From: Balanoglossus misakiensis | Taxonomy: Eukaryota > Hemichordata | Length of the DNA stretch: 64,000 bases | Direction of reading: 5' to 3' | NCBI GenBank assembly: GCA_040954595.2 | Contig: CM082579.2 | Span: 9,176,001-9,240,000 of the forward strand | Notes under the pieces: generated by a model | Databases searched by the model: none | Told to the model about the DNA's origin: nothing | What the model saw: the letters and a program-made list of their open reading frames with translations, nothing else | Shown here: positions 15,131-25,100 of the stretch, piece by piece | Layout: every line of letters begins with the position of its first letter | Position numbering within the stretch: position 1 is the first letter of the stretch | Position numbers and translations under genes: made by a program

Positions 15131-17557
15131 ACTTGATATGTATACTTTTTCACAGACTAACATATACAATGCAACGGAGAAGAAAATATCTCCCAACCCA
15201 TAATCCTATAGACTTCATATCATATTTAATAACGCTCTTCAATCATATCTAATTTCATAGCATTTTCTGGTTGGATCAGTATTACAAGACGTATATGTCG
15301 GCTGATCTAGACGGATCAATGACGCACGTGGACTTCACAGAAGAGGACACTGGGAGCGATGAAACGCTGAATGACCTCGATCTGACCCCGGTAATTATTG
15401 TGAAGGGGTTTTTAGTGATGCGTTTAGTACCTAATTTACACTGATGTAGCGAGTGCAAGGTGGCTTGTTTCTCAAATTGTTTGTCAAATTCACTCTTTTG
15501 GCGCCTTATGTTCTACAGAAGTCGTTCAACCTGAGCGACGGAAATAAATGTCAAACTTACCCGAGGCTTCTCCAGGATTTATTTTGTCTGAACAGTCAAT
15601 GAAAGTGATTACAAGGGCTCAGAAAACACAGTGCTTACTTACTTCGCACCATGATGGTGATATATAACCTCTTCATTTGCTCACTTCAAGGATTACTACA
15701 TTCTCACCGATTTTGGAGATGGAGAAGTTCGGCTGGTTGACCGAGCACTTCCATCGGTACATCAGAGTATACGTTCCACCGATGGGCAACCTACGTCAGC
15801 GGTGTACTTTGACGGCGGAAGACAAGTTATCACGCCGGGTAAGCCCGTCATTTTTAGGAACACAAACTTTCGTTCGATATCGTTATTGCAAGTGATGGTC
15901 GTGTTTTGACTATGTAGGCAAATCAAAGGCTACTCGTTGACATTTTGTGACTATAGATGAAAAAAGTGACGATTTTGGGGTGTCGTCTGCGCCATTTTGA
16001 TTTTCCTTCTTGTTCTTACATGTGCACCATTAGGGGCGCTTGGGTGAACGTAATGCCCCCCCCCCCCGGAAACACTTTCGCATTTCAGTTTGTATAAAAT
16101 GACGTTTGAATGAAATGTTGATTTAAATATCAAATATCAGTAAGGTGAGAAAGTGCTGTTCGTATTACTAAAACGTTTCGTACACGTCATCATGCATGGC
16201 AGGGAAGGAAACGACAACCACTGATGGCGGCATTACAGCTCCAGCTCCACCAGGGGGCGTCACTCCCCGGGTGACTCCGCCCAGAACGCCGCAGCCAACA
16301 CAAACGGGGGCCACTCGAATGGGAACCAGTAAAACCGGTGTCACGTACGCCACCCTCACCCCGGGATCTAGAGAGGGCCCCACCGGGGGAGTCAGCACTC
16401 TACAGGGAGGGCTGATCCTGGGAGCGGTTGTCCTGTTGTTGCTGATTATCTCTGCGATCATCATCGTGTGTCTTTGGCGCAGGTCAGTGTTTTCAAAAGT
16501 TTACGCCCAGTTCGAGAGAGATGTTGATGCAAGATCACATTTTACGTTAATATGTATACACTGGTTGTAAACCATGGAAAGGAGGATGTTCAGGAAAAGT
16601 CATTGAGAAAGTAACAGTAATGTTTTACTCCGACAATGTGTACGTGTGACACTGAAACCTGTATTGTAAAGGGAAAGAATCAAATGCACTAATACAGTTT
16701 TCGTAAGATTTATTCGTTTTATTTATAATGAAACAGTGTGAAACAAGAACAGTGCCAATGTTTATAACCAATTAAAATGATATTTTTCCTTAATGAGAGC
16801 TAGCCATGCGGTGATTCCGAGGAACTTCTTGCTCGTATTAACGATTTGCATTTTTCCATCCCTCGTCGTGTACTGTAGGAGAAACAGAGAATCCACGGAA
16901 AGACAAGTGCGCGATCATCACCTGGAGCTTCTCGCCAGGCCGTTGCCGGATGAACCCGTCTACGCTTCCATCAGCGAGCAGAATGAAGACGCTAAGGACG
17001 AGAACGGCGCGCTGGCAGCGCCACCATCGGACGCCTACCAGCCTCTCCTGGTGTCGAACACCGACGACGCGAGGGCGGCTGTACAGCAGCAAAACGACGA
17101 GAGGGTGCCGTCTGGGAGTGAGGCCGACTACTCGTATCAAAAGATGACGGTCAGCGACGACCAAGGGTCCGACGCTTCGCCACGTCATAGCTACGTCAAC
17201 GTGGACGACCAATCAGGGGATCGGGACAACTCTGAGTACACGCCCATGGAAAGTGGACTGGGCGGATTCGGTGAAGTGACAGCAGGGGGCGCCGGTGACG
17301 CAGGCGATGATTATTATCAACCTGACCCGCCGCTAGAAAGAGAGAAACCGGATGACGCGTACCAGACCCCAGAGGATGACGACGAGGGTGAATGCGGCGA
17401 CCAGAATCCGGAAAACGGGGACACAGAAAAATCAGAACCGGAAGACCCCTCAAGTGTAAAAGCCGAACCATACATAGAAGTCATTCCCGACCCGGACGCA
17501 GCGAAGGCAAACACGGAGGACAGCATGTCAGACAGCGATTCCATCACGTACTGTTAG
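12648..17557 (+). CDS. Single-pass YWTD beta-propeller receptor with a phosphotyrosine-docking tail
   Basis: Seven exons: 12648-12684, 14114-14567, 14879-15055, 15261-15390, 15691-15838, 16203-16482, 16879-17557. Phases join exactly to give 634 residues. Residues 1-18 form a signal peptide (MLFVITVTLFFEALSGQS). An upstream in-frame ATG at 12603 would add 15 residues. Residues 20-315 are LDL-receptor class-B propeller blades (LLFWADTLGQSVVRYSLLDG, LYWSTTGASPKIERAGLDG, IFWLDQYYKTYMSADLDG, YYILTDFGDGEVRLVD). Residues 316-383 are a Pro/Thr/Gly stalk, 384-407 a membrane helix, and 409-634 an acidic tail with 11 tyrosines. The tail has two YxxM motifs (Tyr495, Tyr529), one YVNV (Tyr514), YASI (Tyr437) and YQPL (Tyr462). 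There are no LDLa, EGF or NPxY elements. The likely role is a cell-surface receptor that recruits SH2 proteins when phosphorylated. The ligand is unknown. The first intron (12685-14113) holds nothing recognisable. Confidence 0.88.
15079..15129. repeat. (GTTA)n microsatellite in an intron of the receptor gene
   Basis: About 12 uninterrupted GTTA units, starting about 25 bp after the donor at 15056. Confidence 0.95.
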
Positions 17558-17721
17558 CGGAAATGTATTTTGCGTAAGGGAAAGTAAAGAAGATATTGCT
17601 AATGATCTTCATGACAACATGTCGGGCAACACAGAGTACAGTATGGCAATGAACGGTTTGGCAGAGTATGGTGCATGGTGTTGGTCATTGCATTGAAACG
17701 AATGAGCCACTTGGACAAAAC

Positions 17722-17727
17722 AATAAA
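17722..17727 (+). terminator. Candidate poly(A) signal AATAAA of the receptor gene
   Basis: Canonical hexamer about 165 bp after the TAG at 17555-17557. Confidence 0.55.
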
Positions 17728-17857
17728 AACTCCAACTGCAAGTATAGAGACATTCTCAACAACTGCAATGATCATGACAAGATCAACAGAGTCGTTTGGC
17801 TACACCTCGAGTTGTTGCATACGTTTCCGGACAAGTCAGTTATTTTCGGCTATAATG

Positions 17858-17972
17858 CGCAGAGAGATGGAGAGAGGGGGCAGCTGAGAGAGAGAGGGGG
17901 GGGGGAGAGTGATAGAGATAAAGAGAGAGTGATAGAGAGAAAAAGAGAGAGAGTGATAGAGAGAAAGAGATA
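17858..17972. repeat. Purine-rich (GA)n and (GATAGA)n simple repeat
   Basis: Imperfect GAGAGA, GTGATAGAGA and a run of ten G. Almost entirely purine on the + strand. Confidence 0.9.
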
Positions 17973-18409
17973 CACAACATTGGGGAATTTAGATGTCAAT
18001 GGTGTACATTAGGGTTAAATGTTTAACGCGAGAATATGGTGATCTTTGCACTTTGCAAGGCCAATATATGTATCAAGGTCTCTTCTATTCGGTTTTCATG
18101 AAATTGGATTATTCACATAACTTCAAAGTAGAAAATTATCAGTTTAGGTAAGTTTTTAGACAGAGACAGCCAAAAAAAATTAGTACACATTTCGGTGATA
18201 TTTTCACAATATATCTATCTATATTTTTGTACTCGTTTAAAATATATTTTGTTTGAGTTCATGTTTTTAATTGCATGTCGTCCATTAAATATTATGTCTT
18301 AGTATATGTTTCCTTGGTGATAACTGACGGCACACTACGAAATTGTCCGAAATTCTGTATTTAACGTTCCTGTTCAGCAAGCACTGAAATTACTTGAACG
18401 CGTGCAAGG

Positions 18410-19423
18410 TTAGGGTTTAGTTGCCATGACGACGCCGTAAACGAGTTCAGAGGTGTGAATCTTTACGTCGACAAACCCGTGCTGGGTAAGCAGGTCGCCC
18501 AGCTCCGAACCTGACCACTGCTTGCCTCCGCCGAGCAAGGACATGTGCAGAGAGAACAAGTGGGCCTCGATTTTTGAATTTTCCTTGTGGTCATCGAAGA
18601 GGGTTTCCACCAGAACGACAGCGCCCCCTGGATTAAGAGCGTCGAAGACGCGTTTGAATATTAAATTAACTTTATCCATGGGCCAGTCGTGTATAATGGC
18701 GGCTAGTAGGAACATGTCCACCTTCGGCAGCTCGTCTTGTAGCATGTCCGCGGCCTGTAGAGAAACGTTCTGGCTGCAGTCTGGCGGGCGAAGGTCTTTA
18801 GCGGCTTCGATCACTTTGGGCAGGTCGGTGACTATGATCTTCATTTCCGGGTAGGCGGCCGATAAACGGTAGGCCAGCCCTCCTGACCCTCCACCGAGGT
18901 CGCAGACGGTGGCGTATTTGCTGAAATCGAAAGAGTTCATCAACACGGGAGCGCGCATGTTCTCTATCAGTGCATCCATGCTCTGCAGAAACGCCGTCCG
19001 CCTTTGCTGATCGTCTGCAATCTGACGAAAACGAGCGCCGGCGTCTTCTTCTTCTTTCAGCAGTTTGCCCTCTTTGACGGCGACGGTCATGTTCCCGAAC
19101 AGCGCGTAACTCTTCTCGCGCGACAGGGCAACCGGCAGTAAACTGGTCGGACTGGAGGAAACCATGTACTTGTTGGCCTTCTCCGTATTCGTGAAAAGGT
19201 CTTCCCCGTCTCTTCGCCGCACCGACACGTAGCCCATGCTGGCAAGCGAGTACAGCACGTGCCCTAGAGCACCCGCATCAGAATCGACGGCGTTGGCAAG
19301 GTCAGTCGCTGAAACGGCATCGTCCTTGATGTGATCAAAAATGCGCAATTTGCATGCCGTTATAATGGTCTGGGTGATGATATACTTGTGTATGTCGCAC
19401 CAAACATCGAGAGCCTCCGCCAT
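18410..19423 (-). CDS. ASMT/HIOMT-like O-methyltransferase (methyltransferase family 2)
   Basis: One coding exon, 337 residues, close to the usual 345 of acetylserotonin O-methyltransferase. The N-terminal winged-helix dimerisation region (about residues 5-95, with the winged-helix core ending in LGHVLYSLASMGYV) precedes the SAM-binding motif VCDLGGGSGG (about 173-182), the acidic TDLPKVI segment, and the catalytic region AAIIHDWPMDK with His245. The family transfers a methyl group from S-adenosylmethionine to a small-molecule hydroxyl in the cytosol. The substrate (N-acetylserotonin or another) cannot be told from sequence. The ATG at 19423 is the first in-frame Met after an in-frame TAA in the leader, and its context (AAGATGG) is strong. 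GTG at 19441 would extend the frame, but it sits directly at a splice acceptor. A leader exon lies upstream, so this is not a plain retrocopy. Confidence 0.88.
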   Translation of the reverse strand: MAEALDVWCDIHKYIITQTIITACKLRIFDHIKDDAVSATDLANAVDSDAGALGHVLYSLASMGYVSVRRRDGEDLFTNTEKANKYMVSSSPTSLLPVALSREKSYALFGNMTVAVKEGKLLKEEEDAGARFRQIADDQQRRTAFLQSMDALIENMRAPVLMNSFDFSKYATVCDLGGGSGGLAYRLSAAYPEMKIIVTDLPKVIEAAKDLRPPDCSQNVSLQAADMLQDELPKVDMFLLAAIIHDWPMDKVNLIFKRVFDALNPGGAVVLVETLFDDHKENSKIEAHLFSLHMSLLGGGKQWSGSELGDLLTQHGFVDVKIHTSELVYGVVMATKP

Positions 19424-19441
19424 CTTCGAATTTACCGCCAC

Positions 19442-19568
19442 CTGTTGGGAGGTAACACCAGGTGCATATTTTACTAGGGTAGCCTATCACGCTTTAGTTT
19501 TCATGGGGCTGTAGGCCCAGAGCGGTTATTTATATGTGAACAGGTCGCCATACACTACACTTACTTAC
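19442..19568 (-). other. Leader intron of the O-methyltransferase gene
   Basis: On the minus strand a consensus donor (AGCGACAG then GTAAGTAAG) lies at 19568 and an acceptor (CTCCCAACAG) ends at 19442. Together they define a 127-bp intron between a noncoding 5' exon starting above 19569 and the coding exon. An in-frame TAA just upstream of the donor shows the leader does not add coding sequence. Confidence 0.6.
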
Positions 19569-19699
19569 CTGTCGCTGTTAAAATTCGTTTTCGCTCCCGA
19601 TTCAAAGAGACCCAGGCAAGGCAAGTTGACCACTACACAAATGACTTGTTGATCTGTGCACTGCTGAAGGACAGTCTGTCAGCTGACAACGCATGTGAC

Positions 19700-22137
19700 T
19701 TGCACACGGTGGGTCAAAGGTCAGCCTTGCATCAAATTCGGTTCTGGAACGCTAATCTAAGTATGCTGAGTATCCCTACTATAATATAGGGACAGGTATT
19801 GTGGATTTGTAAATAAGAGAGTACAAAAATGTGTTATTTAATGTAAACATAAAGTACGTAGACATACTTTCTCTCGGCCTGGAGTAGGCCGCCTAGTACC
19901 ATGTGTTGCGTCGGCTATATGGCCATGATTTCGGGGCCATATATGCTACCTATACCCTAGTCATTGTTTTGATAATACCCGGTATATTATAAAAGCACAT
20001 ACTCGCACACACACAAACGTTCTTTACAATCGCCCAACTCCACTTAGGTGAAATGAATTTGTTTGATTCAAATAATCATCCTCGTGCTATAATGTAAAGG
20101 GAAAAATAAGACAACTACAAATATTCAAGTTTCACTGAGCGACAAGTAAAAAATAAAAAGACAACATGTGACTTTTATCCCTAAAATGTTTATTAATATA
20201 TATCAAGCAGGTATAGGAACAATATCAGACTCTCATATTCCTATAAATTGAAATCTACATATATACACGACGTGAAACCCTTGCAATTTTATTTTTTACA
20301 AATTCTTCTCTTGAAAGATAATAAAAAGGTTTGTTCATAAACTACAGAGTATAATTCCGTGTCGATGTGAAAACAAATTTTAAGACTCTAGTAAATGTCA
20401 ACGTTTCAACGTTTTTTCTTGATACCATTCAAAGCTTTGTCCGGCTTCTTGTGCGACTGTAAATATATCTGAAATAGTGCGCATGTGCACCTGGGTTTAC
20501 TTTGGCGACACATCGAGGTATGACGTCAGAAGTCGCAAGGATCGGGTGCTCGATGAGGAGAAAGTTCAACGACCCCGACTGAAAAGTGGCCGCTATGCAC
20601 CATGGGGCTCTGAGTTTGTTCTGTAATGAGTGCTTCACTGACCTGTGCTATGTATAGAATCGCAACTCTCAATAATACATGCGCGCACTCAAATAAAAGA
20701 GTGTAAACAATGTCTTTCCAATTTGATTTTTTAAAAGAAAGAAACACATCGCCTTCTTGAATTGTCGAGGCGGTGGTTTATGATGCAAGGGCTTGATAAA
20801 AACTTCAGATCTGTTCAAACATGCGCGAGAATGAAATGTGAGTGTAAGGTGTAAGAGGGAGGGGAGGGGGAGGGAGGGAGAGAGAGAGGGGAGAGAGGGA
20901 GGGTGGGAGGGAGGGAGAGGGAGTATACTGAGCTCGGCAAGTTCAAACGCTTCGATGCAATCGTTTGAAATGTAGCTCCGAATTGTTTCATTCCGACAAC
21001 GTAGATGTACAGTGTGTATAAAAGTTAACATCGAATATCGACATAATGTACCGTACGGTCAGAATACCTAAATATATAATCTGAATTCTGTAATTTACAC
21101 ACGATGTGTATATGTACAGACTGAAAAAGTTTTGCATAACTTAGATTGCTTCACAAGATAGAATTATAAACTGAGAAGAATTGTATTGTAGACACCATAG
21201 TGTGTGATTGTCGTTTCAATATCATAATACCCGAAAAACTTGACAATGAAATGAAACTCGCAGAAAGTCTATGTGAGCGATAAAAGTTTTACCAAGGCTG
21301 TAGAAAATTTTTTACTGTATTTTCGTCATTCAAAAAATCGTTACTGGGAAACAAAAAGAAATGCGAGGCACGTGTTATTCCAGGATCCACAAAATACATT
21401 TTGTACGGCGGTGTAAACCGCTGCTCTTGAGATGTAAGGGTAAGCTGCCTTAATACATTGTAATCATCGCCAATCGAAAATTTATTTGCGAGTGTTATGA
21501 GAATGACAAAGACAGCTGGGTGAGAACACTGCGAGTCTTCGACACCCAAGCGCAGGCGTCGAACTGAATATTTTCTTCACAGTATCACGGTTTGTACATG
21601 CAGCTGCTTGCCGCATGGACGTCGACGATTCCACGCGTCGGTAAGTCAGTATAACCGCGGTTTTTTCCCTCTCTCCACCCGAACTTTCCACTTCCCGTAG
21701 GTCAACAAGAGGTAGAGCGTATGCATGAACTGTTCTCATCGACTTCTGCGATCGACTGCACACCCACAAGACTAATATTCAACAAAGTGTCCTAAACGGC
21801 TTTCAAGAAAACTTGTAAAAAGACGGAGAACAAGTCAAATACTGTGACGTAGGCTCTTTGTCCGCGACAACCTTGAAAAATCGTGCATAGTTTAGACCCA
21901 AACCAGGTGGCGGTACTAATAATATTCAGTAACTCGTCTCTCGTAATGATGCAGCCTCGTGAGGATACAGTTGATTGCACAAAAAACAGGGCTGTAATAT
22001 TTTCAGTTGTTCACACACGGTTTTCCAAAGAGCTGAAAGGTCCGCATGTCCAGAGCTGCCCTCAGCCAATTTTTAATACTTCGGCTAAATTCAAACGAGT
22101 CTCAAATTTAGGCTGTTGGAATTTCCAACAAAAAAAA
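19700..22137. other. Region between the methyltransferase leader and the TRPC stop
   Basis: Expected to hold the methyltransferase promoter and the TRPC 3' UTR. On the minus strand ATTAAA occurs about 60 bp after the TRPC stop (plus TTTAAT at 22072-22077) and AATAAA about 650 bp after it (plus TTTATT at 21481-21486). A TGACGTCA palindrome is at 20521-20528. No additional exon was found, including no obvious mini-exon that would complete an alternative TRPC C-terminus. Confidence 0.5.
20855..20922 (+). repeat. Polypurine tract with a G-quadruplex motif
   Basis: Sixty-eight bases almost wholly purine on the + strand. 20857-20879 fits the four-G-tract pattern (GGG, GGGG, GGGGG, GGG, GGG with single-A loops). 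It lies about 1.2 kb past the TRPC stop, so a long 3' UTR would carry the C-rich complement. Confidence 0.85.
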
Positions 22138-25100
22138 TCATAGGTCCGTATTCGGCATTCGACCATTGTACATATACCTGGTCGTCACGTCGTCACCGTC
22201 TGAACTCCGCCCGCCCCACAGAAACGAGGATCTCTTGGCGGGCATTTTCATCAACGGAATGCCGTTGTTATCGTCCTCTTGAGATTCCGTGAGCGCAGCG
22301 TCCTGTTCTTGGACAGCGCCACTCACGGTAGCGATTTCCGAGTCGTCCTGGCAGAGCGGATCGCCGTAACCGGAATCGGCCTGCGACGGGATTTGCGGGG
22401 GTGACGCCACGCTGCCACCCTCGTCCTGTTCCTCGGCGGAGTCCTGCGACTGAAAGCTAGCGTTTTGCGAGGCCACTCCCGAAGTGCTGGGGGACTCGTC
22501 CGACGATCCCTGCGGGCTCTGCGGCCAGGGCGGCATGACGTCGGCCTCGACTACATTTGCGTGAACGTCTCGACATTTGAAAGCGCCGCGCGCTACCGCC
22601 GCGGAGGCCGCCTCCAGACTCCCAGAAACCGTCGACAGGCGCCGTTGCTGTTGTTCACCGCTGTGGTTACCGATGTCCTCCGCCTCTTCCTCGTACAGCG
22701 TTTCCCCGCTCAAATCTTTGCCGGGAGACGACAGACCAGGCGACTGGTACTTCAGCAGCCTGTCGCCGCTCGCCGGGGGAGCCGACTTCGTCGAGGCAGA
22801 CCTCGCCTTCATGGAGGAGATCGACTGGCGGCGGAACTCGTTCACCGCGCTGACGACATTTTTCACGCTCCTCACTTTCAGAAAATCGGGCATGGCGTAG
22901 TCCTCCTCCTTGATCGGCTCGATTTTCAGCCTCTTCATCTGCGCCTGATTCTGGTACTGGTATTTTTTGCCCTTTCGCCCGGAGCTGCCGCCCGCGCCAA
23001 AGCCCGGAAACCCGGGCTGCAAATGAGACGGTAAGCCGTTGGCGGCGCTGTGTTGATTCGCCGAGGTATGATGCTGATGGGGTGTCGACACTTCTCGGCA
23101 CCCGACGCCCGCCGACCTCTGTCCGATGAGAGACAGCATCTCGTAGCGGAAAGCGGAGATGTCCTGTTTAATCTCGTTCAAATCGTCTTCGCTCACACCG
23201 TCGGCCTTGTCTTCCCGTTTCATATTGGCTATGTATCTCTTGATCAGTTTCCTCATCACGTCCTGGAATGGTAAAAAAGCCAACAGCATTTAACAAGAAT
23301 GGTCGGTAGCACGTATTTGCAACACCTTTGGATCATATCAATGTTCGTTTAAATTAACTGCATTCATCTGTTACTTCTGGCGAGTTTAAAAGTTGCGAAC
23401 GACTCTTGCAGCTGCAAGGCCTTATAAGATAAACAAGTCAAATGATGCAGGCATTATAGCGAGTGGATCTAGTCAGGTGGAAATTTCAGAAAATGAGCAT
23501 TTTAAAAGCATGTCAGGCATTTTTTGGTACAAGCTGGGAACAAGTTGTTTTTGGATATTTCGAATACGCTGATTTCGAATTTGCCTGTTCCCAAAAATTC
23601 TTTTCACGTTTTCATGTCGAAAATGGCAAATTAATTTGTGACGTCATAATTTCAAAATACCTAAAAGAAAACGCTGTTTGTAGCCATTATGGTGCAATAT
23701 CAGAGGTCAACACCATAATAGTCTATTGAAATCATATTCTTATATTCATTTAAATATTTTTAAACAATTTTTTTAATTTAGAAACATTTTGTGAATTGGT
23801 AAAATGCTAATTTATGTTAATTAGGTCCAGGTGGAAATTTCGGAAAATGAGCATTTAAAAGCATGTCATTCATTTTTTTGGTACAAGCTGGGAACAAGTT
23901 GTTTTTGGATATTTCGAATACGCTGACTTCGAATTTGCCTGTTCCCAAAAATTCTTTTCACGTTTTCATGTCGAAAATGGCAAATTAATTTGTGACGTCA
24001 TAATTTCAAAATACCTAAAAGAAAACGCTGTTTGTAGCCATTATGGTGCAATATCACAGGTCAACACCATAATAGTCTATTGAAATCATATTCTTATATT
24101 CATTTAAATATTTTTAAACAATTTTTTTAATTTAGAAACATTTTGTGAATTGGTAAAATGCTAATTTATGTTAATTAGGTCCAGGTGGAAATTTCAGAAA
24201 ATGAGCATTTTAAAAGCATGTCATTCATTTTTTTGGTACAAGCTGGGAACAAGTTGTTTTTGGATATTTCGAATACGCTGACTTCGAATTTGCCTGTTCC
24301 CAAAAATTCTTTTCACGTTTTCATGTCGAAAATGGCAAGTTAATTTGTGACGTCATAATTTCAAAATACCTAAAAGAAAACGCTGTTTGTAGCCATTATG
24401 GTGCAATATCACAGGTCAACACCATAATAGTCTATTGAAATCATATTCTTATATTCATTTAAATATTTTTAAACAATTTGTTTAATTTAGAAACATTTGG
24501 TGAATTGGTAAAAATGCTAATTTATGTTAATTAGGTGACACGCCCATCTAAAATCAATGGGTCTACAAAAGAGAGCCAACGGTGTTAAGTGAGGTGTCTA
24601 TTCCAATGTTTTCAGGGTCAAGGAATTCAAATATGCAATCGTTTACCTTGTCAGACAAGGTGCAGCATGGAAAATATGCAAAATTAGCTTAATTAGTCAT
24701 GATGTCATGCTAAAATTGACAACTGAAAGCTAAAGATACGACTTTGGCCTGTCAGGTGTCTATTCATATGTTTTTTGACAAATGTTTGCATTTTAATGAA
24801 TAACTGAAATGAAACTTTTCATATTTGTATGTAATAGCATGTAAAAAACAACAAAATCAAACAAACTAACAAACAAACAAACAAATAAACATACACAACG
24901 AGGATTTAGTTTAGACTGTACATGCTCGCTGGTAACATCGTGACCGACCGCTCCGTTAAAAAACACCAGAACATTGAACGTATGAACGTTTAGGTCCACA
25001 ATTCACAAGTTATTGAACTATGAATGTATGTTCAATGTTGTGAAAAGCCAAAAACATACTTTTTGCCAACAAAACTGACATTTGTTAACGTACAAGTTGT

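Larger units (their letters stand above)
17558..18409. other. Convergent 3' region between the receptor and the methyltransferase gene
   Basis: The two genes end tail-to-tail here, 852 bp apart. The + strand carries AATAAA at 17722. The minus strand carries ATTAAA (plus-strand TTTAAT at 18266-18271) about 140 bp after the methyltransferase stop. Open frames at 17668-18012 run through a purine repeat and are not credible genes. Confidence 0.6.

Noticed and set aside
19424-19441. GTG start six codons upstream for the methyltransferase
   Set aside because: The position is a splice acceptor boundary, and a strong-context ATG follows at 19423 after an in-frame stop in the leader.
22465-23101. Plus- and minus-strand frames of 107-189 codons over the last TRPC exon
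   Set aside because: They are other-frame shadows of a GC-rich coding exon whose own frame joins in phase with the channel.
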